DNA of 16,690 nt from Alphaproteobacteria bacterium (GCA_016742295.1 JACVCA010000010.1:1-16690); one strand, 5' to 3'; positions 1 to 7,295 are shown, counted from the first letter of the stretch. The notes: a model not told the origin generated them from the sequence alone. Numbers and translations: made by a program.

Positions 1-1048
1 TGCCACGACCAATATCACATTTAGCATCAACAATGGCTGTCTCATGGACAAAGTATGGAAGGACCTCAGTCTTTACTGGAATGTTAACATAAGAATGAAG
101 AGATTGCTGAGCTGCTTCTAAAACTTGCAAAACACGAAGACCTTCTTCAGCATCTGTACAAGGCCTCAGATTAGTTGCAATAGACTCAATAAAATGCTGA
201 CACTCAAGTTTAAGGGGCTCTGCAACCTCTAGAGGTACGTGGACAACATCAGCTTTTTCTGGACGGGGCATACCATCAGACCAGGTCACTTGATGGGGGT
301 AAAGTTTCAATTTCTCACTCCAAGGCTGCCCATCGTCAAAAACAGCCATACCACGGTCTCCTACAACTACGAGTTTTTGCTCTTTATAGGGATGTAACCA
401 AGATACGAAAATATGCGCTTGGATGCCATTTTTAAAGGTCAAATGGGTTGTTGTCACATCATGAATGCTTGGATTTAAATAGCAAGCACCTGTGGCATAA
501 ACAGTTGCAGGTAAATCCCCCACAAGGGCCAAGATCATAGAAATATCATGGGGAGCAAAACTCCATAGAATATTTTCTTCATTACGAAATTTACCAAGAT
601 TTAAGCGATTGGAATAAATATATTGCAAGCGTCCAAGATTACCTTTGGCGAGAAGTTGCTTCAGTTTTAAGAAGGCAGGATGATATTGTAGCAAATGCCC
701 CACCATAAGTTTACGATCCACTTGAAGAGATAGATCACCTAGTTTCTTAGCCTCCACTACTTTTAATGATAGAGGCTTTTCCACAAACACATGTTTTTTT
801 GCTTGAAGTGCTTTTTGCGTTAAGTCATAGTGTTGCGCAGCAGGTGCTGCAATCACCACTCCCTCACAATCGCTTGTGAATACTTGATCAAGTGTCTGCG
901 ATGGTACTCCATACGCTTGAGAAATTTCATGCGCCACTTCTTGATTTGCATCACACACAGAATGTAATGCTCCAAGTTCAGCAAAGTTCCTGACTAGATT
1001 TTTACCCCAGTGCCCACATCCTATCACAGATATTTTGATGTTAGACAT
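1..1048 (-). CDS. Gfo/Idh/MocA sugar dehydrogenase fused to a hexapeptide acetyltransferase (3' end cut by window)
   Basis: The reading frame opens at ATG 1046-1048 and stays open to base 1, giving 349 visible residues. The N-terminus is a Rossmann NAD(P)-binding fold with GCGHWG at residues 10-15, the EKP signature at 90-92 and a PHD motif at 166-168, all typical of the Gfo/Idh/MocA family (WlbA/WbpB oxidise UDP-GlcNAcA at C3). From about residue 332 the sequence becomes YFVHETAIVDAKCDIG, the usual opening of WbpD/WlbB-type left-handed beta-helix N-acetyltransferases. The protein therefore appears to join two steps of a nucleotide-diacetamido-sugar pathway. The start codon overlaps the ABC transporter stop by 8 nt, implying translational coupling as a late gene of the glycan operon. 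The family call is strong; the exact sugar substrate is inferred. The rest of the transferase lies outside the window. Confidence 0.85.
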   Translation of the reverse strand, partial: MSNIKISVIGCGHWGKNLVRNFAELGALHSVCDANQEVAHEISQAYGVPSQTLDQVFTSDCEGVVIAAPAAQHYDLTQKALQAKKHVFVEKPLSLKVVEAKKLGDLSLQVDRKLMVGHLLQYHPAFLKLKQLLAKGNLGRLQYIYSNRLNLGKFRNEENILWSFAPHDISMILALVGDLPATVYATGACYLNPSIHDVTTTHLTFKNGIQAHIFVSWLHPYKEQKLVVVGDRGMAVFDDGQPWSEKLKLYPHQVTWSDGMPRPEKADVVHVPLEVAEPLKLECQHFIESIATNLRPCTDAEEGLRVLQVLEAAQQSLHSYVNIPVKTEVLPYFVHETAIVDAKCDIGRG

Positions 1049-2804
1049 GATTAAGCACTTTGATTTTTTCTAGATTATTATATTGGGTAATTTCTTTAAT
1101 TCTTCCTTTCTCCATCACTACAATTCTATCACAGGCCTTAAGGGTAGTCAGCCGATGAGCAACCATGATGATGGTGCGATTATGACTCACTGTATGTATG
1201 GCTTCCATTAATTTTGCTTCGGTTTCATTATCAAGTGCTGATGTGTCTTCATCAAAAATAAGAACCTGAGGGTTGCGATATAAGGCTCTTGCAATAGATA
1301 TCCGTTGACGTTCTCCTCCAGATAATCTTATCCCTCGCTCGCCTACAATAGTTTTGGTTCCTTGAGGAAGTTGATCTATAAATTTACGAAGCTGGGCTGC
1401 ATCAATAGCATTATTTAATCTTATTTCATCAATATCTTGTTCTCCAAAGGCTATATTGGCCTCTATCATATTATCTGTTAAATAAGTAGTCTGAGGTACA
1501 TAACCAACTTTTTGATGCCATTGATAAGAATTAAGAGGATATTTATCATCCACTCGGATTACGCCTTCATAAGGTTTCAAAAGTCCTAGAAGTACGTCTA
1601 CCAGAGTTGACTTGCCTGACCCTGTTTCGCCTATAATACCCATACACTCCCCTTTTTTAATGTCAAGAGAAATATCAGAAAGAGCATCTTTCTCAGTATT
1701 GCTATACCGAAAGCTTACATTTTTAAGGTTAATCTGATATTCAAATTGAAAATCTGGAACATCTACATAATGGTCTTTGACTGCAATTAAAGTATACTCG
1801 TTATACACACGTTCGATTGAAGGGATGATGGACTTAAAAACATTCAGCTGATTAATAATTCGATTCAGACCAGGCATCAAACGAAAACCAGCATAAAGAT
1901 AGCCGCTTAAAATACCAATCATTTGTATTGGACTGTCGTGTTCTATACATAAAAATGCAATGGTTATCACAAATAATCCTATAACGAAAACTTCAATAAG
2001 CATGCGTGGCAAAGAGTTGATAGAGGCTTGTATTGCTTGGACCCTAGATTTTTTACTTGAATGATATTTATAGGCGTTGACGAACGCTTCTCGTTTTCCC
2101 AATAATACAATTTCTTTGAAGGCGTGAAAAAATTGAATAAGATTTTGGCTACTATAAAGGGAAGCCTCTTGAAGCTTTTGGCCAAATTGATAAAATTTTG
2201 GAAGTAATCCTTTAGTAATTCCTAATGCTAAAATGGCTCCAATTCCAAAAACAGCAAGTGACAGAGCTGGATTCATATATATGACCATCCCAATTAGACA
2301 TAAGAAAATTATCCCTTCAGATAAAATACTGGCAAGTGAAACCATCCCACTTGAAAACATTTGTTCGGCGTCTCCTGCCACTACTTGCATCCCCAGAGAA
2401 GAATTACGTGTGAGGTAGAAACCGTAATCAATTTCTGCATAGCAATGCAGTAGTTTATTTTTAAAATGATAATTCATCTTTTGAATTGAAAAATTCTGGT
2501 AAAATACTTCTGCAGCAGCCACAAGGTTTTTAATCAAAGACAACATACCTACAGTAATGGCAATGTAGAGTACGACACGTCCTGGAGATAGATCAGGACC
2601 TAAGCCAATCATAGCTAAATACTTTTGTCCAATCTCTGGTTGGTTGAGTACTTGCGCGAAAACAACAATCACTGATGCGGTGAGAACTTCAAGCACTGAC
2701 GTGCACAAAGCAAGTCCCACAATTCCGAGCCCCTTGATTTTTTCTTCACGAGTTAGCAGAGATCTTAGTTTTTGGGTTGCTGATAAAATAGATGGGGTTG
2801 ACAC
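1041..2804 (-). CDS. ABC transporter half-molecule, PglK/MsbA-like glycolipid flippase
   Basis: The 587-residue protein has an N-terminal exporter-type membrane domain with hydrophobic segments near 25-50, 75-98, 157-177, 181-200 and 270-287. Its C-terminal ATPase has Walker A GETGSGKST at 392-400, the Q-loop at Q438, the signature LSGGE at 494-498, Walker B with D518/E519, the D-loop SALD and switch H550. All ATPase residues are present. The size and the fused TMD-NBD plan match flippases such as PglK (undecaprenyl-linked glycans) or MsbA (lipid A). Sitting between a GT4 transferase and a sugar dehydrogenase, it most likely moves a lipid-linked oligosaccharide across the inner membrane; this is inference. 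Translation starts at GTG 2802-2804, preceded by AAGG six bases upstream; an in-frame TAA 15 nt before the start excludes a longer product. A 122-nt gap separates it from the glycosyltransferase. Confidence 0.88.
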   Translation of the reverse strand: MSTPSILSATQKLRSLLTREEKIKGLGIVGLALCTSVLEVLTASVIVVFAQVLNQPEIGQKYLAMIGLGPDLSPGRVVLYIAITVGMLSLIKNLVAAAEVFYQNFSIQKMNYHFKNKLLHCYAEIDYGFYLTRNSSLGMQVVAGDAEQMFSSGMVSLASILSEGIIFLCLIGMVIYMNPALSLAVFGIGAILALGITKGLLPKFYQFGQKLQEASLYSSQNLIQFFHAFKEIVLLGKREAFVNAYKYHSSKKSRVQAIQASINSLPRMLIEVFVIGLFVITIAFLCIEHDSPIQMIGILSGYLYAGFRLMPGLNRIINQLNVFKSIIPSIERVYNEYTLIAVKDHYVDVPDFQFEYQINLKNVSFRYSNTEKDALSDISLDIKKGECMGIIGETGSGKSTLVDVLLGLLKPYEGVIRVDDKYPLNSYQWHQKVGYVPQTTYLTDNMIEANIAFGEQDIDEIRLNNAIDAAQLRKFIDQLPQGTKTIVGERGIRLSGGERQRISIARALYRNPQVLIFDEDTSALDNETEAKLMEAIHTVSHNRTIIMVAHRLTTLKACDRIVVMEKGRIKEITQYNNLEKIKVLNHV

Positions 2805-2926
2805 TGGTTGCCTTATTTATTGTAGTTACTTCTGTCTGGATGGAAATCATGGAGATCGCATAAAAGATTACTCCTCATTTCTAGCAGACAAGAACTTAGA
2901 AAAGTACAATTAATTATTTTCGGTTT

Positions 2927-4054
2927 TCAAAAGTTCTTACTTATTCGAAAGAGATTAGTGTGTATGGTTTCATTAATAATCTTGTCCCAATACTTAAAAA
3001 CTTTTTGTTCACAAAAGCGCTCTGTAATTTTGAGAGCTTCTTGACTCAGCTTCTGACGCTGAGAGGAATTCTTCAAAAGCTCTACAAGTCGCATTTTAAG
3101 ACTCTTAACATCTCCCACCGGAAAAAATCGACCATCAATTCTATCACGAATAATGTCAATATTCCCTGAGCAGTTACTCGCAATAACTGGTAACCCTACA
3201 CTCATGGCTTCACATAATACATTTGGAAAACCCTCATAACGAGAGGGAAAAACAAAAAGATCGGCCTGACTAAGAGTCTCATACACATCCTTTATTGTTC
3301 CTGGTAGATGTACTTTCTCTGATAAATTGAGCTTAAGAATTATTGACTCAAGATTTAAGCGCTCTTGACCTTCCCCATAAATTATAAGCTCAAGGTCAGG
3401 ATTTTCTAATACGATTTCTGCAAACGCTTGAATGAGGACATCAAAGTCTTTGTAAGGACAGAGACGCCCTATACTGCAGATTTTTCTAACAGGCTTAAGG
3501 ATATCTGACGAACTTTTTTGATAGGGTGAAATTTTCACAGCATTAGGAATAATAGCTATGTGTGATTGAAATTTTTTTGGGAAATAATCTGCTGCAGCTT
3601 GTGTTTGAACAATAATTTTCTCTGCCCAGCAATAAGTATATAGCCTCAACACTTTATAAAAATGGCATAAATTATGGTAAGAAGGCTGAGTCCGCTCAGC
3701 CACAAGGACAGGAATTTTAAGCCCTATATTAGCTAGAAGTGTCGTAATATTTGTAACATCTATAAAAGAAATAATCATGTCAGGTTTAAGGGATTTAAGG
3801 GTCTTCCGCACACATAAAACACGTCTATAAATATTTCTAAGACGTATTAGTAGAGATGAACTTTCTTGTTGGCTTTGATTGAGGAAGATAAGATTGATGT
3901 CATGATGAAGCGGATAAAATGGAACTTCTGTTGATGCAGCAAATAATATAAATGAAATTTTATATCCTTTCTTTACCCAAGCATTTGCCAATTCTGATAA
4001 CACACGCTCAGAGCCGCCAGGATTAAGTGAAGAGATAATAAGGGTAAGATGCAT
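2927..4054 (-). CDS. Family GT4 glycosyltransferase (GT-B fold)
   Basis: The 375-residue protein is a retaining GT-B glycosyltransferase that would add a sugar from a nucleotide donor to a lipid-linked or polysaccharide acceptor at the cytoplasmic face of the membrane. Visible marks are the N-terminal glycine loop NPGGSERV (11-18), the interdomain PNAV (170-173), the donor-domain opening SIGRLCPYKD (194-203), and the EX7E motif E274...E282 within YEGFPNVLCEAM. The following GLPVIAS segment is also typical. There is no signal peptide. The ATG at 4052-4054 lies only three bases after the TAA of the upstream methyltransferase-like gene and has no clear Shine-Dalgarno sequence, so translation is probably coupled. 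Resemblance is to PglJ/PglH/AmsD-like transferases, but donor and acceptor cannot be read from the sequence. Confidence 0.88.
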   Translation of the reverse strand: MHLTLIISSLNPGGSERVLSELANAWVKKGYKISFILFAASTEVPFYPLHHDINLIFLNQSQQESSSLLIRLRNIYRRVLCVRKTLKSLKPDMIISFIDVTNITTLLANIGLKIPVLVAERTQPSYHNLCHFYKVLRLYTYCWAEKIIVQTQAAADYFPKKFQSHIAIIPNAVKISPYQKSSSDILKPVRKICSIGRLCPYKDFDVLIQAFAEIVLENPDLELIIYGEGQERLNLESIILKLNLSEKVHLPGTIKDVYETLSQADLFVFPSRYEGFPNVLCEAMSVGLPVIASNCSGNIDIIRDRIDGRFFPVGDVKSLKMRLVELLKNSSQRQKLSQEALKITERFCEQKVFKYWDKIINETIHTNLFRISKNF

Positions 4055-4057
4055 GGA

Positions 4058-4996
4058 TTAGGATGGTTTAAATTCTAAAAGTTTTTTTTCAATCGGCGAT
4101 CCCGCTCCCGATTGCCAAATTTTTCTAAACCCGGATGGCATTTTTTGATACACACCTCCGTGAACGATTGAACCAGCTTCTTGGTTAGAGCCTGTAATAA
4201 GCAGCCCATCTTTACACAGCCCCGTGTAAATATGTGATAGAACTTTCTCAAATTGATCTTGTGAAAAATATGAAGGGTTTAAAACATTCATAGCCCTAAT
4301 AAGATGACTTTGGTTGGTAAATGCATTTAATAAATCATGCTGCAAGAGATGAAATCTTTTATCATTTTGAGCTAAAATCAGTGCTTTGTGAGCAAACAAA
4401 GATAATTCACGAACCTTCAATTCACCAGCGTGATAGGCTTTCATTAGAGGAGGCACAACAAAGTACAAAACAAAGCGACGGACAAGGTAATTCACAGGAT
4501 AATAGATACAATTTTCCTCCTTAATTGAATTAAATACAAATGGAGGCCAAACAATTTCAAGAATCTTTCCAGTATGACTTAAGGTAATTCTTGTACTCTC
4601 TTTCTCAATTACATAAACTTTTGGATTATAATCTGATGCAAAATAGGAAACATTGGAAAAATATTCAGTAAGCTTTTCAAAAAAATCACATGCGGTGCGA
4701 CCATCGCTGACTGCAACATCTTGAATGACTAGACTCTCTTGTGATTTTAACTGTTGAGACAAGAGCTTTAAAATTTCTATGTCAAAAGCTTCAAAGCGTT
4801 TTGCGTAAGTACGTTTATAGGCTCCTCTTTCATCAGCAAAATAAAGTAAAATGCGCTCTGCTAACCCCTCAGCATCGGGATGATTAATAATTTGATCGTA
4901 AAGGGTGATAGAAAGTCTTTTTTTTCCTGAAAAAAATCCTTTCAGATTCTGAAAATTTTCTAGTTGCGAAGTATGATAAATTCCTCTTTTAATCAT
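4058..4996 (-). CDS. Methyltransferase-like protein of unknown function in the glycan operon
   Basis: I do not recognise a named family. The protein (312 residues from the chosen start) has the outline of a class I SAM-dependent methyltransferase. A motif I-like strand and loop IQDVAVSDGRTA is at 91-102, an acidic motif II-like end FASDYN is at 119-124, a segment IRAMNVLN is at 233-240, and the late strand GLLITGSN is at 264-271. The classical GxGxG is replaced by VSDGR, so SAM binding is unproven. Between these lies an unusual insert with a hydrophobic, aromatic patch (YLVRRFVLYFVVPPL, 170-184) that could contact membrane. The frame opens 14 codons earlier at 5038, but the ATG at 4994-4996 has GGAG eight bases upstream while the 5038 ATG has nothing, so 4996 is preferred. 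It is the first gene after the ops-like leader, three bases before the glycosyltransferase. Confidence 0.7.
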   Translation of the reverse strand: MIKRGIYHTSQLENFQNLKGFFSGKKRLSITLYDQIINHPDAEGLAERILLYFADERGAYKRTYAKRFEAFDIEILKLLSQQLKSQESLVIQDVAVSDGRTACDFFEKLTEYFSNVSYFASDYNPKVYVIEKESTRITLSHTGKILEIVWPPFVFNSIKEENCIYYPVNYLVRRFVLYFVVPPLMKAYHAGELKVRELSLFAHKALILAQNDKRFHLLQHDLLNAFTNQSHLIRAMNVLNPSYFSQDQFEKVLSHIYTGLCKDGLLITGSNQEAGSIVHGGVYQKMPSGFRKIWQSGAGSPIEKKLLEFKPS

Positions 4997-5038
4997 ACAA
5001 TTAACTCCGAAACTGCCCAAATATAGACAACCTAACAT

Positions 5039-5296
5039 AAGTTAAGTTTAATAATAATTTATCTTTCATAAATATAAGGCTTAATCATATGATAGTAAGG
5101 AATTTAATTTCATCCGTTTCTATTACACATACATAAAAAGCAAATATCTAGATTTAATGGAAAGAACCAGAGAATAAAAATTGCTTATGCCATAGCTACC
5201 GCAGTTCGGGTGAATACCTAAACTGCAAAAAATCAAGTTAGCCATAAAGTTTATTTTAGTTCATGTACCTTGAAACTACATAAACCCATGAGTTAC
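5039..5296 (-). promoter_or_regulatory. Leader region of the glycan operon
   Basis: This non-coding stretch separates the antiterminator gene and its terminator from the first glycan gene. It holds an ops-like hairpin (listed separately) about 40 nt downstream of the best -10 candidate, TAAAAT at 5258-5253. No convincing -35 hexamer lies 16-18 nt before that -10, so the promoter is a weak call. After the ops-like site come U-rich runs near 5180-5176 and 5142-5138 but no second strong terminator hairpin. No open reading frame of note was seen. Confidence 0.45.
5195..5226 (-). promoter_or_regulatory. ops-like element with adjoining hairpin
   Basis: On the transcribed strand an inverted repeat GCAGTT (5226-5221) / AACTGC (5206-5201) encloses an inner GGT-ATTC-ACC stem-loop, so the RNA or the non-template strand can fold as a two-part hairpin. 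The 3' arm runs into GGTAGC, producing GCGGTAGC at 5202-5195. That octamer equals the core of the enterobacterial ops element (GGCGGTAGCGTG), where RfaH is loaded onto paused RNA polymerase. Its place, in the 5' leader of a glycan operon right after a gene for an RfaH/NusG paralogue, is what would be expected of such a site. Function is inferred; an eight-base match could be chance, though I saw no other copy in the window. Confidence 0.55.
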
Positions 5297-5327
5297 AAAA
5301 AAACCTACGCTGCCTCCACAGCATAAG
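5297..5327 (-). terminator. Intrinsic terminator overlapping the nusG-like stop codon
   Basis: A nine-pair stem, CTTATGCTG (5327-5319) with CAGCGTAGG (5312-5304), closes a six-base loop and is followed directly by seven T (5303-5297). Two of the pairs are G-U. The TAG stop of the antiterminator gene lies inside the 3' arm. This is the clearest Rho-independent terminator in the window and separates the regulator pair from the glycan operon. Confidence 0.8.
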
Positions 5328-5805
5328 CAGATAGAACAACTTTGGTTTCTCTACCAAGAAAACTTAACAATAGAGCTACACGTTGTTTTCCATCCATTTT
5401 TTCAAAAATAGCTGTATAGCCCGCAAATACTCCCTCAACAATTCGGACACTATCACCTTTCATAAAGTGGATGAGGCTTTCAACTGGCAACAATCCTTGC
5501 TCATTTTCCTGAGATTTTAAGCGTGCAATAATGCCACAAGGTACCGATACTGGCCTATCGTTGGTCATTAATAAATAAGATATGCCACGCGTTCCATTAA
5601 CACTGCGCCACTGCTCTCGTTCTAAGTCCAATCCTACAAATATGTACCTTGGAAATAAAGGTGACAAAATTGTTTCAACCTTCCGAGCATGACGACGTGT
5701 ACGTTTATACTGCGGCAAATAAACTTCAAAACCCTGTGCCAAGAGGTTTTTTCGTGCGACCATTTCTTTTTGTGGCTGAGTATGGGCAGCAAACCACTGT
5801 TTCAT
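5305..5805 (-). CDS. NusG/RfaH-family transcription antiterminator
   Basis: The 166-residue protein has the NGN domain at about 1-95, opening MKQWFAAHTQPQKE and containing LSPLFPRYIFVGLD (47-60), then a KOW domain from about 114 (MKGDSVRIVEGVFAGYTAIF). Length and order match the specialised NusG paralogues (RfaH, UpxY-like), which bind RNA polymerase and suppress termination in long polysaccharide operons. A paralogue is favoured over housekeeping NusG because the latter usually sits in the secE-nusG-rplK-rplA cluster, whereas this gene sits before glycan genes. The ATG at 5803-5805 overlaps the upstream TGA (ATGA) and has a strong GAGGAG five bases away. It is the second gene of a two-gene regulatory operon closed by a terminator at its own stop codon. 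Confidence 0.9.
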   Translation of the reverse strand: MKQWFAAHTQPQKEMVARKNLLAQGFEVYLPQYKRTRRHARKVETILSPLFPRYIFVGLDLEREQWRSVNGTRGISYLLMTNDRPVSVPCGIIARLKSQENEQGLLPVESLIHFMKGDSVRIVEGVFAGYTAIFEKMDGKQRVALLLSFLGRETKVVLSAYAVEAA

Positions 5806-6398
5806 GTCACTCCTCGCACATGCAAAGGAATTCGAGTGATATGCAATAAATCCAAAATTAACAAACGATCCTCGGTAATCCTTGATACCAACTTATCGTA
5901 GGTTACTTGAGGAGTTAAAATATCTGTAATCAAAACCCCATCAAAATCATTTAATTCTGCTGAGACTTCGACAAGGTGGGTCTCTATAGAAGTTCCTTTT
6001 GCCATGAGAGTTACAATCTCAGCAAGATCTCCTGATCCAACTAAAGCAATCTTGTGCCATCCCCTTTGAGTACATAGTGCAAATAATTCCACACATTGAA
6101 GACGTGCATCCCTAAAGAAAGAAAAAGAATTTGCCAGATAATTCGTTACCATTCGGCTTTTTTCAATAAATCCTTCAGGAGTTAAAAAATACCCCAATCT
6201 CTTTGCAGGCACCTGACTGACACGAATCCAGCCTTTACATATACATCGCTTTAGATAAGCATTCATTAATCCGAGAGCAATATTGAGGTCCAAAGCAAGT
6301 GCACGTTGAGACACAACAGGATTATTTTCAAGACGATTCATGAGCTTCAATAATATTTTTTGCTCACTATTCTCTCTAGTTTCTTGCATGCTTGACAT
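5802..6398 (-). CDS. Winged-helix (MarR_EPS-like) regulator with a Rossmann-like C-terminal domain
   Basis: Residues 12-80 form a winged helix: the segment VVSQRALALDLNIALGLMNA (28-47) looks like the recognition helix-turn-helix and LGYFLTPEGFIEK (68-80) like the wing and following helix. This matches the pattern of 'EPS-associated MarR family' regulators, which are often found next to exopolysaccharide genes. From about residue 95 a second domain begins; KIALVGSGDLAEIV (116-129) is a beta-strand and glycine loop like those of nucleotide- or CoA-binding Rossmann folds, and FDGVLITDI (152-160) a later strand. The whole could read a nucleotide or nucleotide-sugar level and set expression of the antiterminator next door. 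That role is inference. ATG 6396-6398 has a modest GGA eight bases upstream. It ends in a 4-nt overlap with the nusG-like gene. Confidence 0.78.
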   Translation of the reverse strand: MSSMQETRENSEQKILLKLMNRLENNPVVSQRALALDLNIALGLMNAYLKRCICKGWIRVSQVPAKRLGYFLTPEGFIEKSRMVTNYLANSFSFFRDARLQCVELFALCTQRGWHKIALVGSGDLAEIVTLMAKGTSIETHLVEVSAELNDFDGVLITDILTPQVTYDKLVSRITEDRLLILDLLHITRIPLHVRGVT

Positions 6399-6797
6399 GA
6401 ATTATCCGGAACCTTAAGATTTCAATATATCTAGTTCATGACCTGAACATACTTACGCTAAGTTTTTGTGTCAAGATAAAAAAAGAAGTATTATCAGATT
6501 TGTTTTTAAAATTAACCCTATAGGATTTAGATTTTGCGCTTAAATCATGCAGCTACTTTAAAAAATAACTTCACCCTTATCTCATTGTAAAGCCCAAAGC
6601 TTACTGAAATGTGGCGAAACACAGCAGCATTTGAGGCTGTGTATCCGGATGAGTCTCTCGCATGATAGGGTCGTGATAAATAGAATTTATAGCTTTAAAT
6701 TCATTATCCAAAAACGCTATTTTGAATGTCCAGACTGCATTACCGTTCTTGCAGGGCTATATGAGGACGTTAACTATAACTATGCCTCAAAGATTAA
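6399..6797. other. Intergenic region between regulator pair and bcp
   Basis: This 399-nt stretch holds no convincing gene. Near its left end is the minus-strand promoter of the regulator pair. Near its middle is a hairpin with a seven-pair stem (ACACAGC 6619-6625 with GCTGTGT 6636-6642) and a ten-base loop; read on the minus strand it is followed by only TTT after the stem, so it is a poor terminator and its role is unknown. The remainder is AT-rich with no tRNA fold, no repeat array and no recognisable pseudogene remnant. Confidence 0.5.
6434..6474 (-). promoter_or_regulatory. Promoter and palindrome before the regulator pair
   Basis: A perfect -35 TTGACA (6474-6469) stands 17 bases from a -10-like TATGTT (6451-6446), about 50 nt ahead of the winged-helix start codon. 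Preceded by C, it also fits the alphaproteobacterial CTTGAC form. A palindrome GTTCA-N5-TGAAC (6448-6434) overlaps the end of the -10 and the expected start point, where a bound protein would block transcription; it may be an autoregulatory operator. Binding is inferred. Confidence 0.6.
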
Positions 6798-7265
6798 TTA
6801 TTTCAATGAACGTGCAGCTTCGAGGACCTGCTCAACATGCTGATCAATTTTCACATTCTGCCATTTATGGCGAATAATTCCATGGATATCGATTAAGAAA
6901 GTTGTTCTTTCAATTCCCATATATTTCTTGCCGTAAAGAGACTTTTCGGTCCACACGCCATAGGTTTGACATACTTTGGTATTTTCATCCGAAAGCAAAT
7001 GAAAAGGTAGATTATATTTTGCCTTAAATTTATCATGGCTTTTGACAGTATCCTTTGAAACCCCAAATATAATCGCATTTAAAGCTTCAAAATCAAAAGC
7101 ATAATCTCTAAAATTGCATGCCTCCCTGGTACAACCGGGCGTATCATCTTTAGGATAGAAATAAAGAATAATCTTCTTGCCTAAAAAGTTAGAAAGATTG
7201 ATAGTAGAATTTCCGTCACTTGGTAAGATAAAGTGAGGTGCAGGGTTGCCTACATTTAACGTCAT
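6798..7265 (-). CDS. bcp: Thioredoxin-dependent peroxiredoxin, PrxQ/BCP type
   Basis: The protein reduces hydrogen peroxide and organic hydroperoxides in the cytoplasm, using thioredoxin for turnover. From ATG 7263-7265 it has 155 residues, the usual BCP length. The segment YPKDDTPGCTREACNF carries the peroxidatic Cys45 and, five residues on, the resolving Cys50, the spacing that marks the BCP/PrxQ class. FLLSDENTKVCQTYGV-type sequence and ERTTFLIDIHGII follow as in the family. The frame could also open four codons earlier at TTG 7275-7277, but nothing favours that start; an AGAG lies 13 nt before the chosen ATG, so the ribosome site is weak either way. It is divergent from the AsmA-like gene and a single-gene unit. 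The likely reductant, thioredoxin, is encoded elsewhere in this window. Confidence 0.92.
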   Translation of the reverse strand: MTLNVGNPAPHFILPSDGNSTINLSNFLGKKIILYFYPKDDTPGCTREACNFRDYAFDFEALNAIIFGVSKDTVKSHDKFKAKYNLPFHLLSDENTKVCQTYGVWTEKSLYGKKYMGIERTTFLIDIHGIIRHKWQNVKIDQHVEQVLEAARSLK

Positions 7266-7295
7266 AAATAAATTCAAGCTCTTTTTAGAGAAAAA

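Noticed and set aside
2813..2878. 21-codon frame on the minus strand between the glycosyltransferase and the ABC transporter
   Set aside because: It has no clear upstream ribosome site and no recognisable sequence features; an internal GAGGAG leads only to a four-codon frame.
4997..5038. Longer start of the methyltransferase-like protein at ATG 5038
   Set aside because: No ribosome site precedes it, whereas GGAG stands eight bases before ATG 4996; kept only as an alternative.
5227..5296. Confident promoter for the glycan operon
   Set aside because: A TAAAAT box is present but no acceptable -35 hexamer is spaced correctly, so it is only mentioned as a candidate in the leader entry.
6631..6843. 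70-residue plus-strand frame overlapping the 3' end of bcp
   Set aside because: No ribosome site, no family-like sequence, and it runs into bcp on the opposite strand.
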